In this document: positions 41,180-49,704 of the stretch, piece after piece
Layout: every line of letters begins with the position of its first letter
Numbering within the stretch: position 1 is the first letter of the stretch
Assembly: GCF_002776695.1 (NCBI RefSeq)
Contig: NZ_LFJC01000003.1
Location: 1,962,487 to 2,026,486, forward strand
Source of the DNA: Bradyrhizobium nitroreducens
Lineage (GTDB): Bacteria; Pseudomonadota; Alphaproteobacteria; Rhizobiales; Xanthobacteraceae
Direction of reading: 5' to 3'
DNA: 64,000 nt
Translations under genes and position numbers: made by a program
The notes under the pieces: generated by a model
Told to the model about the DNA's origin: nothing
The model's database searches: none
The model's input: only the letters and a program-made list of their open reading frames with translations

Positions 41180-42814
41180 TCAGTGATCCGTCTCGATTTG
41201 CGGCCTGTTCGGCAGCATGATCGATCCGATCACGGCGACGACCGTGCAAATGACGACCGGATACCACAGCCCCGCAAACACATCGCCGACCGCGAGCGAA
41301 AGATAGGTTGCAAAGAACGGCAGGAAGCCGCCGAAGATGCCGGCGCCGATGTGGTAGGGAAACGAAAGCGCGGTGTATCGGATGTTGGCCGGGAACACCT
41401 CGACCAGGAACGATGCCACCGGCCCATAGACCATCGCGACGATGATGGTCATGACGACCAGCAGAAAGACGATGTAGGCCGACGACACCTTTGCGGGATC
41501 GGCCTTGGCGGGGTAACCCGCCTCGGACAAGGCCTTGCGGTAAGCCGCCGCATCGTATCCGGCAATCGTTTTGCCGTTGACCGTCATGGCTACGGCCTGG
41601 CCGTCGACCGGAGCGGTATAGCTGAAGTTGATGCCGCTTCCGATCAGCAGCTTCTTGGCCTGGACGCAAGGCTTGCCGTGATCGCCATGCGAGCTCAGCA
41701 ATGCGGCCGCAAGGCCGAACCGGCACGCTTCGCTGGTGGTGTCCGCATGCACGGTCACCGGCGCACTGCGGGTCGCGGCCACGAGTTGCGGATTTGCCGC
41801 CTCCAGCAGCGACGAAAACATCGGCCGGTAGCACAGCGCCGACAGGACGAGCCCCGTCATCATCAGCCATTTGCGTCCGACCCGATCGGACAGCCAGCCG
41901 AAGAAAACGAAAGCCGGCGCACCGATGACGAGGCCGATGGCCATCAGGGTATAGGATGTTTGCAGGTCGATCCTTGCGATCTGCTGCATGAAGATCATCA
42001 CGTAGAACTGGCCGGTGAAGTAGGTGGACCCCATGCCCGCGGTCACACCGAACAGCGCGATCAACACCAGGCGAAGGCTGGACCACCGGGCGAAGGTGTC
42101 TCTCACCGGGCTCCTGGACAGGCGGCGCTCCGCCTTGAGACGCGTGAAGACAGGCGATTCATGTAGCCTGGCCCTGACGTAGATCGAGAACGCCAGCATC
42201 GCAATCGAGAGAATGAAGGGAGCGCGCCATCCCCAAGCCTTGAAATCGGCCTCGCTCATCACGCTCTGCGTCCCGATGATGACCGCGATGGAGAGCGCCA
42301 GCCCGATCGACGATGTGATCTGGATCCAGCCGGTCAGAAGCCCGCGCCGGTCAGGACGCGAATGCTCCGCAACGTAGATGACGGCACCGCCATATTCACC
42401 GCCGACCGCGAGGCCCTGGATCAATCGCAGCATGACAAGCGAGATCCATGCCGCGTGCCCCACGCTGGCATAGGTGGGCAGGAAGCCGATCAAGGCCGTG
42501 CCGCCGCCCATCATCACGATGGTGATGAGGAAGGTGTATTTTCGACCGACCAGATCGCCGATGCGGCCGAAGACCACTGCGCCGATCGGCCGGATCACGA
42601 AGCCGGCCGCAAGAGCACCGAGCGAAGCAAGCACGGCGGCGGTCGGGTTGTCCGGCGGAAACAATACCGAGCTCATGAACACGGCCAGCGAGCCGTAGAT
42701 GAAGAAGTCGTACCACTCGAACACGGTGCCGAGGGTCGAGGCGAGAACGACCTGCCGCTCCTCGCTGCGCGTCAGATTCTGGTCGGCGGGTACCGCCGTC
42801 GCTCGTGCATCCAT
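41180..42814 (-). CDS. MFS transporter, metabolite:H+ symporter (MHS) family, with a large periplasmic insertion
   Basis: A 544-residue, twelve-segment transporter. GTVFEWYDFFIYGSLAVFMS is the MHS family start; FGRIGDLVGRKYTFLITI and GWLSDRVGRKWLMMTG are the two conserved cytoplasmic loops. Between segments of the second half (residues about 335-445) a soluble insertion of roughly 100 residues carries two Cys and VNGKTIAGYDAAAYRKAL. The start at 42814 (MDARATAVP) is spaced well from AGGGGA. It is divergent from the IclR gene at 42987 and probably takes up the substrate used by the nitrilase. Confidence 0.88.
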   Translation of the reverse strand: MDARATAVPADQNLTRSEERQVVLASTLGTVFEWYDFFIYGSLAVFMSSVLFPPDNPTAAVLASLGALAAGFVIRPIGAVVFGRIGDLVGRKYTFLITIVMMGGGTALIGFLPTYASVGHAAWISLVMLRLIQGLAVGGEYGGAVIYVAEHSRPDRRGLLTGWIQITSSIGLALSIAVIIGTQSVMSEADFKAWGWRAPFILSIAMLAFSIYVRARLHESPVFTRLKAERRLSRSPVRDTFARWSSLRLVLIALFGVTAGMGSTYFTGQFYVMIFMQQIARIDLQTSYTLMAIGLVIGAPAFVFFGWLSDRVGRKWLMMTGLVLSALCYRPMFSSLLEAANPQLVAATRSAPVTVHADTTSEACRFGLAAALLSSHGDHGKPCVQAKKLLIGSGINFSYTAPVDGQAVAMTVNGKTIAGYDAAAYRKALSEAGYPAKADPAKVSSAYIVFLLVVMTIIVAMVYGPVASFLVEVFPANIRYTALSFPYHIGAGIFGGFLPFFATYLSLAVGDVFAGLWYPVVICTVVAVIGSIMLPNRPQIETDH

Positions 42815-42873
42815 CGTCATTCCCCTGTTTGCGCCCGCGGCCAACCCAGCCCCGCTTCACGCGATTTTATTTA

Positions 42874-42889
42874 GTCATATACATATGAC
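42874..42889. promoter_or_regulatory. Palindrome GTCATATACATATGAC, IclR operator-like
   Basis: A 16-base dyad with perfect 7-base arms around AC, in the gap between the divergent MFS and IclR genes. It is the natural operator for the IclR protein. Confidence 0.5.
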
Positions 42890-42986
42890 GTCGTCAAATA
42901 CAGCAAGCTTGAATATCCGGCGCGACGCGCCCAATAATGCGCCAGCACGACACCCGCCATAACACCCTGATCTATAAGGATTTTAA

Positions 42987-43865
42987 GTGAAGAAGCCGCG
43001 CCGACCCCGCCCGCCGGATCCGGCGCCCGCATCCGCACGAGGAGCCAAACCCGGCAAAATCACCACGACCGAACGGACCGGACGGCGCGGGATTCAGTCG
43101 ATCGAGATCGGCTTCAAGATCCTCGACTACCTCAGGACAGAAATGCGGCCCGTGCCGCTGAAGATGATCGCCGCCAACACCGGAATGTCCGCGGCCAACG
43201 TCCACTATTATCTCGTGAGCTTTCAGGCGGTCGGCATCGTCCGACAGGAGAGCGACACCGGCTGCTATGCCCTCGGCCCCTACGCATTGAAGCTCGGCAT
43301 GGCGGCCATCGAGCAATTCGACGTCTTCGCCGTCGCACGGCCCGCCATGACCGAACTCGCAACGACGATCGGCCACACCGTATTTCTCGGCGTGTGGGGC
43401 AATCGTGGCCCGACCATCATCTATCGTGTCGAGGGCGGTGCCAGCCGGCCCATTATCGAGCTGCGTGTCGGAAGCGTCCTGAGCCTGCTGCGGTCCGCGC
43501 TGGGCCGAAACTTTCTTGCACATCTGCCGCGCTCGCTGACGGGCGAGATGCTGGATCAGGAGCTCAAGGAGGAACGCTCGCGCGAGACGCGGGTGGATGA
43601 CGCGCCAACCACCAAGGCCGAGGTGGAGGAGATGATGGACACGATCCGGCGCGACGGCATCAGCCGTTGTCGGGACGCGCTGCTGCCGAACTTCACCTCC
43701 CTATCCGCACCGATCTTCGACCAGGCCGGATTCATGATCGCAGCCATCACGATGATGGGGCCCATCGGCATTCTCGATGATGACCTGAAAGGGCCGACGG
43801 CGACGGCGCTGATCGCGCATGCGCGCGCCCTTTCCGAGACCGCCGGTTGGCAATTCGAAGGATGA
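42987..43865 (+). CDS. IclR family transcriptional regulator
   Basis: A 292-residue IclR protein starting at GTG after AAGGA. A basic tail of about 33 residues precedes the winged helix (QSIEIGFKILDYLRTEMRPV, MIAANTGMSAANVHYYLVSF, YALGPYALKLGMAAIEQFDV). The effector domain has LLRSALGRNFLAHLPRSLTG and ends with SLSAPIFDQAGFMIAAITMM. It is divergent from the MFS-nitrilase-flavin reductase transcript and likely regulates it. Confidence 0.88.
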   Translation: MKKPRRPRPPDPAPASARGAKPGKITTTERTGRRGIQSIEIGFKILDYLRTEMRPVPLKMIAANTGMSAANVHYYLVSFQAVGIVRQESDTGCYALGPYALKLGMAAIEQFDVFAVARPAMTELATTIGHTVFLGVWGNRGPTIIYRVEGGASRPIIELRVGSVLSLLRSALGRNFLAHLPRSLTGEMLDQELKEERSRETRVDDAPTTKAEVEEMMDTIRRDGISRCRDALLPNFTSLSAPIFDQAGFMIAAITMMGPIGILDDDLKGPTATALIAHARALSETAGWQFEG

Positions 43866-44004
43866 CGTGCTCGACCACGTCAGCGGTATGGAACCGACAT
43901 CGTCAACGCCGCCCAGGATCACGCCGTGGCTGTCTTCAAACCGCATCTGTCCGCGTGCATTGCCCCACACGGCACCGAATGAGCCTTTGCCCGGCGGAAT
44001 TCCG

Positions 44005-45294
44005 TCACGTGTTCGCTTCCGCATGCCCCCGCTCATCCAGCTCAACCGCTGCGCACGCGAGCCGCCCGACAGATCTGCTGCGTTTCATCATACCTCCGGC
44101 AACTCCCACGCAGATGACGTACGTCCACCCCTGCGTGAAATCCGAAACATGCGAATTGATCAATGAACCAAGAACGTTCTGCGCGAGCGCAGTGAGGCCG
44201 AACCAAGCCGCAGGACCGGGGCCAGTGAACATCCTCGCATGTACGAGCCACATTCCCCAGAGTATGGCCGCGCCCGTCGCTCCCAGTTGCAAGGCGATCC
44301 TGAAGGTCTCATTGTGCGGATTGGCGACGTGATTGACGTCCGAATTTGTCCCTGCCGCCGTGTAATGCCGGAACATATTTGGAATGGATCCTGTGCCATG
44401 ACCAATCAAAGGCGCTCGCTTGATGAGATCGATCGATGCTTCCCAGTAAGCAATTCGCTGCCGGTTCGAAAGCGCGTTAAGCTGTTGGTCGTCCATCCTA
44501 ACACTGAAGGCGGATTGCAGACGGCGCTCCAGATAAGCCGATGAATGCCAGGCTGCCAGGAAGACAACCATCCATATGGCGCATGCGCCAACGGCTATTT
44601 TCCAGCTATGTCGTATGCCGAAGAGAAACAGCAGCACCGGAATCACGAGCAGCGCGGCCCGTGACGTTGCCACAAAGCTCAGGTTAATAAGGAAGGCCGC
44701 AACCAAACACAGCGCGGCGGCCAGCAACCATGCTCTCTTTTCTACCCACGCCTCGACTGCCAGCTCGAGAAGCAGAAAGGCTGAAAGCACGAAGAACCCG
44801 CTTTGGCTTATGTAGTCTTTTGCGACGATGCCAGGCAGCTTGCCGCTGATTAAACTCCGATCAAGCAGGATGGAGATGAACGAGGCGGTCAACACCAAAA
44901 CGCAGCCCGCCATAAGGCCGCACACCACGATCCAGCCGCGGTCAGAACGCTCAAACTGGGCAAGGAGCAAGGGAATTGCCGCCAACTTCAGAAACGGCCG
45001 AAGACCGGCGAATCGCTCGCTCCACGCCATGTCGGCCCACAGCATGCCGATGACCGCAAGCATGACCAGCAGAGCCGGCAGGGCACCCTCAAGCCTCGTC
45101 ACCTGCCGCCCCACGTCATGGACGCTAAGTGTCGGCAGAACGGCGCATAGCCACAAGATCGTTAGGATCGATGTCGCAGATGTCGACAGCGGCAAAGAAA
45201 AGGCCACGGCAACGGCCAAGTGATCGGCGGTGTCTCGCAAACGTCGGCCGTCCAATCGAAGCCAGCTCGCGCATGATTTACCGTCGTTCGTCAC
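44005..45294 (-). CDS. O-antigen ligase / polymerase family membrane protein (WaaL/Wzy-like)
   Basis: A 429-residue inner-membrane protein with about ten hydrophobic segments. The Wzy_C-type region has NRQRIAYWEASIDLIKRAPL, then IGHGTGSIPNMFRHY and VANPHNETFRIALQLGATGA, with the conserved Arg and the H-N-x-x-x motif of O-antigen ligases in a periplasmic loop. WaaL moves the finished polysaccharide from undecaprenyl diphosphate to lipid A-core. In an ABC-exported O-antigen system, as suggested by Wzm/Wzt at 54.6-56.8 kb, a ligase but no Wzy polymerase is needed, which favours the ligase reading. Confidence 0.82.
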   Translation of the reverse strand: MTNDGKSCASWLRLDGRRLRDTADHLAVAVAFSLPLSTSATSILTILWLCAVLPTLSVHDVGRQVTRLEGALPALLVMLAVIGMLWADMAWSERFAGLRPFLKLAAIPLLLAQFERSDRGWIVVCGLMAGCVLVLTASFISILLDRSLISGKLPGIVAKDYISQSGFFVLSAFLLLELAVEAWVEKRAWLLAAALCLVAAFLINLSFVATSRAALLVIPVLLFLFGIRHSWKIAVGACAIWMVVFLAAWHSSAYLERRLQSAFSVRMDDQQLNALSNRQRIAYWEASIDLIKRAPLIGHGTGSIPNMFRHYTAAGTNSDVNHVANPHNETFRIALQLGATGAAILWGMWLVHARMFTGPGPAAWFGLTALAQNVLGSLINSHVSDFTQGWTYVICVGVAGGMMKRSRSVGRLACAAVELDERGHAEANT

Positions 45295-45446
45295 GAGCCC
45301 ACATCATGCCCGGATTGCCTTTGTGCAGTTGCTTGCGTGCCGAAACGCGACGCGTTCGGCCAACTCACGCGCTGTTCAATACTCGCCTCAGATACCAACC
45401 GACCCGCTTGCAGCGCCCGGCCCTCCAAGTCGCACTATGCTCCGCG

Positions 45447-46571
45447 TCAGTGCTTATGCCAGACGGTCCTGTTGACGTAGTCGACATGGCTCAGCACGAT
45501 ACGAAGCACCTGCTTTGAGACCGGCCCAGCTTCGTAATCGGGCACTACGCTGAATGTTCGAAGATCTGCGCCATGGTGCTTGATTACGACCCGCACCGCC
45601 TCCAGGACGCGCTGACTTTTCAAACCGCTCATGATCAACGTTCCGACGTCCATGCCTTCCGGCCGCTCATGCGCGTTACGTATTGTGATGGCCGGAAGGT
45701 TCAGTAGCGACGCTTCCTCGGTGATCGTACCGCTATCGGAGAGAACGCAAAGCGCCGACATTTGCAAACGAACGTAGTCGATGAATCCAAATGGCTTCGC
45801 GAAAACGATCCTGTCGTGCGCTCCCGCCCTACCGAGCGCATCGAGCCGCTTACGCGTCCGCGGATGCGTCGAAACCAGGACAGGATGCCCATATTCGTCC
45901 GCCAGTTCCGTCAACGTATCCAAGATGTCGCGCAGGTTTCCCGCGGTGTCGACGTTCTCTTCGCGATGGATGCTGACCAGGAAGAACTTCCCTTCGTTCA
46001 GATCAAGCCTCGCGACGGCGTCAGAGGCTTCGATCTTCGGCATGTAGTACTGCAACACCTCCTGCATGTGTGAACCCGTCTTTATGATCGTCTCGGGACG
46101 GATGCCTTCGGCAAGTAGATAGCGGCGTGCGTGCTCGGTGAGTACCAGATTGACGTCGCTAAGATGATCCAGCACCTTTCTATTCAATTCCTCCGGCACG
46201 CGCTGATCAAAGCACCTGTTCCCCGCCTCCATATGGAAGATCGGAATCTTCCTCCGTTTCGCGGCAATCACCGCCAGAGACGTATTCGTATCGCCGTAAA
46301 GCAGCAAAGCGTCCGGTCTTTCCGCGTTCATGATATCGTCCGCCTTGACGATGACGTCACCTATCGCCTTTGCCGGGGTTTCGTTGTTTACGCCGAGAAA
46401 GTGATCCGGTTTGCGGATCCCGAGATCATCAAAGAAGATCTGATTCAGTTCGTAGTCATAGTTCTGTCCGGAGTGCACCAGCACGTGATCGACCTGAGAA
46501 TCGAATTCTGCAATAACGCGGCTCATTTTGATGAGCTCCGGCCGGGTTCCGACCAATGTCATCACCTTCAT
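45447..46571 (-). CDS. Non-hydrolysing UDP-N-acetylglucosamine 2-epimerase family enzyme (FnlC/CapG/WbvD-like)
   Basis: A 374-residue WecB-fold epimerase. MKVMTLVGTRPELIKMSRVI is the N-terminal signature, LVHSGQNYDYELNQIFFDDL the substrate loop, FHMEAGNRCFDQRVPEELNR carries catalytic acidic residues, and CVLSDSGTITEEASLLNLPA the UDP-binding SDSGxxxEE motif. The NRCFDQRVPEE form is that of the CapG/FnlC subgroup, which epimerises C2 of an already modified UDP-6-deoxy-HexNAc. Together with the two genes upstream it completes a three-step nucleotide-sugar pathway. Confidence 0.85.
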   Translation of the reverse strand: MKVMTLVGTRPELIKMSRVIAEFDSQVDHVLVHSGQNYDYELNQIFFDDLGIRKPDHFLGVNNETPAKAIGDVIVKADDIMNAERPDALLLYGDTNTSLAVIAAKRRKIPIFHMEAGNRCFDQRVPEELNRKVLDHLSDVNLVLTEHARRYLLAEGIRPETIIKTGSHMQEVLQYYMPKIEASDAVARLDLNEGKFFLVSIHREENVDTAGNLRDILDTLTELADEYGHPVLVSTHPRTRKRLDALGRAGAHDRIVFAKPFGFIDYVRLQMSALCVLSDSGTITEEASLLNLPAITIRNAHERPEGMDVGTLIMSGLKSQRVLEAVRVVIKHHGADLRTFSVVPDYEAGPVSKQVLRIVLSHVDYVNRTVWHKH

Positions 46572-46609
46572 GGCGACGCTGCCTGCTCAAGAGGGACTTG
46601 CCGATCCGA

Positions 46610-47614
46610 TCATCGGCCAAGCTCGGTACGTACGAAGTCGAGGGCCAGCAGCTGGCCTTTAAGACCTTCGAGAGTCAGGCGCTCCGTGTTGTGCGACGTG
46701 TAGTCATCGGCTCCCGACAGCCCCACCTCACCTTCCACGAAAAACTTGTCGTAGTTCAAGTCCCTATTGTCTGCTGGGATCTGAAAATATCGGCTCGACT
46801 GCCGCGCCCTGATGATTTCCTCCCGGGCAATGAGCGTCTCGAACAGCTTCTCTCCGTGCCGGGTGCCGATCACCTCAATCGGATTTCTCACCTCGAAGAG
46901 CTCCCTCAGTGCAATTGCCAGATCAGACATCGTGGCCGCGGGCGCCTTTTGAACGAAGATGTCACCCGGCTTGCTGTGCTGGTAAGCATGAACAACGAGC
47001 TCGACCGAGTCTTCCAGCGACATCAAGAACCGCGTCATCTTGGGATCGGTTACAGTGATCGGTAGACCGTGCTTGATCTGATGCATGAACAACGGAATGA
47101 CGGACCCGCGGGAGCCCATGACGTTCCCGTAGCGGGTGACACAAAGGATCGTGTCGCCGGCCGTCCGCGATTTCGCCAAAACGACCTTCTCTGCCATCGC
47201 CTTTGAAAGGCCCATGGCATTGATGGGATAGACAGCCTTGTCGGTGCTCAGAAAGACAACGCGATTCACGCCGCTCTCTATCGCCGCCTGCAGGACATTC
47301 TCCGTGCCGATCACATTGGTCCGCAGGGCTTCAATCGGATAGAACTCACAGGAGGGCACCTGCTTCAGCGCGGCTGCGTGAAAGACATAGTCGACACCCT
47401 TCATCGCATCGCGAATGTTCCCGTAGTCGCGAACGTCGCCCAGGCAGAACCGAATCTTCTTGTTCTTCAGCTCGTTACGCATGTCCTCCTGCTTCTTCTC
47501 GTCGCGACTGAATATGCGGATCTCGCCAATTTCCGTATGGAGGAAGCGACGCAGGACGGCATTTCCGAAGGAGCCCGTGCCGCCCGTGATCATCAGAACC
47601 TTGCTCTTAAACAC
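46610..47614 (-). CDS. UDP-GlcNAc 4,6-dehydratase/5-epimerase (FnlA/CapE/WbvB-like)
   Basis: A 334-residue extended SDR enzyme. The NAD motif is MITGGTGSFGNAV. The catalytic loop STDKAVYPINAMGLSK has Met in place of the usual Tyr of YxxxK, as known for inverting UDP-GlcNAc 4,6-dehydratases of the FlaA1/CapE type. The EVIGTRHGEKLFETL block is also typical. It makes UDP-2-acetamido-2,6-dideoxy-L-arabino-hexos-4-ulose from UDP-GlcNAc in the cytoplasm, the first step of the pathway. Its start overlaps the end of the reductase gene by eight bases. Confidence 0.88.
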   Translation of the reverse strand: MFKSKVLMITGGTGSFGNAVLRRFLHTEIGEIRIFSRDEKKQEDMRNELKNKKIRFCLGDVRDYGNIRDAMKGVDYVFHAAALKQVPSCEFYPIEALRTNVIGTENVLQAAIESGVNRVVFLSTDKAVYPINAMGLSKAMAEKVVLAKSRTAGDTILCVTRYGNVMGSRGSVIPLFMHQIKHGLPITVTDPKMTRFLMSLEDSVELVVHAYQHSKPGDIFVQKAPAATMSDLAIALRELFEVRNPIEVIGTRHGEKLFETLIAREEIIRARQSSRYFQIPADNRDLNYDKFFVEGEVGLSGADDYTSHNTERLTLEGLKGQLLALDFVRTELGR

Positions 47615-48491
47615 TTCGCGCTTCCCGACGTAGATCAGCTTCGTACAATTGTTCGACCAGTTGCGGCCAACTGGGGGCCCGATATCCGGTCTCCTCTCTG
47701 AATTTCTCTGCCTTCAGAGAGCGATCGATCTTCAGTTCGGCATCCCGCCGGATGTCGATTTGTTTTCGATACTGGCGCGCAAGAAGGTGCAAGAGATCGA
47801 ATTTCGAGATCGGCCCTGACGAGACGTGATAGAGCCCGACGAGATCCTTTCTTGGCAGCACGATGTCGCGAATGACCCTGGCAAGTTCCGTCGTCGGCAG
47901 ACCGGAAAAAACCGCCTCTGCGTAGCCGTTGACTGCGCCATCTTGGGCCAGAAACCACTCTACCAACGAGTGTGCGGTGCAGAGCTCGCGACCGATTATC
48001 GACGTACGCAACGTCACGGCATTGTCGTAATCGACGAGCTCTCCCAGAAGCTTCGATCGACCATACAAATCGCAAGCGTCCGTGACGTCGTCTTCTGCGT
48101 AATCTCCTCTTGCCCCGGAGAAGACGCAGTCGGTGCTGACGTGAACCACTCGGGCGCCAATAAGCGCGCAAAGGCGAGCCAACCGATGGGGGAACATGGC
48201 GTTGATCGGCAGAACGATCAGCGGGTCCGACGCTGACGCAAGCTGCTTTACCAGCCCGATACAATTGACCACCGTATCAGGGCGCTCTCGTTCGAGAAGC
48301 GACACGATCGCGTCCTGATCGAGAACATCCAAACAGAAGAAGCGGGCCCTTGGCGCCGACAGCAAGTGCAGAGCAACTCTGTCTCGTACGGTTGCGATTA
48401 CTTCGAACTCGTCGGACGCCGCAAATGAGCGAAACACCGCCGCCCCGAGCATTCCGCCGGCACCGAGAATGAGGACCTTGGTCTTACACAT
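47607..48491 (-). CDS. RmlD-type NAD(P)-dependent 4-reductase (WbvR-like)
   Basis: A 294-residue SDR protein. ILGAGGMLGAAVFRSF is the cofactor motif, VVHVSTDCVFSGARGDYAE carries the Ser/Thr-Asp catalytic site, and YGRSKLLGELV the YxxxK pair. The tail ELKIDRSLKAEKFREETGYR and PSWPQLVEQL is typical of RmlD relatives. It should reduce the 4-keto sugar made by the dehydratase. It has no C-terminal cupin domain, unlike CapF/FnlB of the L-FucNAc route, and so fits WbvR of the UDP-L-RhaNAc to UDP-L-QuiNAc route better. The product is inferred from domain content. Confidence 0.8.
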   Translation of the reverse strand: MCKTKVLILGAGGMLGAAVFRSFAASDEFEVIATVRDRVALHLLSAPRARFFCLDVLDQDAIVSLLERERPDTVVNCIGLVKQLASASDPLIVLPINAMFPHRLARLCALIGARVVHVSTDCVFSGARGDYAEDDVTDACDLYGRSKLLGELVDYDNAVTLRTSIIGRELCTAHSLVEWFLAQDGAVNGYAEAVFSGLPTTELARVIRDIVLPRKDLVGLYHVSSGPISKFDLLHLLARQYRKQIDIRRDAELKIDRSLKAEKFREETGYRAPSWPQLVEQLYEADLRREARSV

Positions 48492-49704
48492 GGCAACCCG
48501 TTCTCGATTTCAAGAATCTCACCAGCTGGTTCAGCACCTTGTCGATCGTGAAATGCTCCTCGTAGTATGCCCGCCCCGATCGGCCGAGCTCCAGCCGCAC
48601 GGATTCGGGCATCCTGGACAAAGCGATGATACTACGCGCAAGGCCGGCACCATTCTCGGCTTGAACGGCAATTCCCGCTCCGGCCACTTCGATCAGATCA
48701 GCGGTCGCGCCGTTCATCGCGCCGACGATGGGTCGCCCGGCCTTCATATAGGTCTGCACTTTGCTTGGAATGGTCGCAGCGAGAGCCGGATGATCGCTAA
48801 GCGTCACGAGCAGGCAATCGGCCAGCTCGAACAGCTCGGGCATCATGCGGCTGTCCAGCATTCCGACCATTTCCACGTTGGTCAGCCCCGCAGCGGCGAT
48901 CGCCTGCGTCATCCACTGCTCATGGCTCCCTGCGCCGGCTACGATGATCCGGATCTCAGGATGGAGACGGAGGTTCCGCGCTGCATCCACGATCGTGGCC
49001 AGAGACTGCGCCCCACCGAGATTGCCGGCAAACACCACCGAAAAGCGATCGTGAAACAAGCGCTCAATTGCCTCAGGTAAGCCAAGACGTTGCTCCTCCG
49101 ACGGCGGTGCGAAGTTTGGAAGGACGACGATCCGCTCCTGGGGGACGATCTTGGAGATCGGCGCAACGAATTGCTTCGATTGAACCAGGATGCTGTTCGC
49201 TGCGCGATAGATGAATCCGACCATCACATCGAGAGCCGCGACGACAAGGCGACTTCGAACAACACCGGTCGACGTGACGACCTGCGGCCACAGATCTTGA
49301 ACCCAAAGTGCGAGATGACAGCGCCTTGTCCAGCACAGCAGAACGGCCGGAAGCGCCGCGGTTATCGGCATCGCGAATACGAGAACAACGTCAAAGTCCC
49401 GCCCCCCGAACACCCACGGCAAGCGCAGGAGACCCGACCAGGCAAAGGAGAGGTAATTGAGCGCCAGGTTCAACGCCGTGGTCGTGTATCTCGGTCGGCT
49501 GGGGATTCTAACGACCTCAATGCCGGCGAAGGTCTCATATTGAACGCCATGCCGGGTATATCCAGGCGCGAGATTGCCGGATGGATAGCTTGGCTTCCCC
49601 GCCGCGACGACTATCGAGTGCCCGGACTCGGCAAGCCATCGGACCATGTCATTCACGATGAATGACTCCGGCCAAAAATATTGTGTCACAACCAAGATGC
49701 GCAT
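48484..49704 (-). CDS. Glycosyltransferase family 4 (WbuB-like)
   Basis: A 406-residue GT-B enzyme starting MRILVVTQYFWPESFIVNDM, the signature of WbuB-type transferases that use UDP-L-FucNAc/QuiNAc. The N-domain has PSYPSGNLAPGYTRHG, and the C-domain VVFAGNLGGAQSLATIVDA plus the nucleotide-binding region IPSKVQTYMKAGRPIVGAM. The ATG overlaps the stop of the upstream GT4 gene as TGATG, and the 3' end overlaps the reductase start. It probably transfers the 6-deoxy-L-HexNAc made by the three downstream genes. Confidence 0.85.
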   Translation of the reverse strand: MRILVVTQYFWPESFIVNDMVRWLAESGHSIVVAAGKPSYPSGNLAPGYTRHGVQYETFAGIEVVRIPSRPRYTTTALNLALNYLSFAWSGLLRLPWVFGGRDFDVVLVFAMPITAALPAVLLCWTRRCHLALWVQDLWPQVVTSTGVVRSRLVVAALDVMVGFIYRAANSILVQSKQFVAPISKIVPQERIVVLPNFAPPSEEQRLGLPEAIERLFHDRFSVVFAGNLGGAQSLATIVDAARNLRLHPEIRIIVAGAGSHEQWMTQAIAAAGLTNVEMVGMLDSRMMPELFELADCLLVTLSDHPALAATIPSKVQTYMKAGRPIVGAMNGATADLIEVAGAGIAVQAENGAGLARSIIALSRMPESVRLELGRSGRAYYEEHFTIDKVLNQLVRFLKSRTGCHV

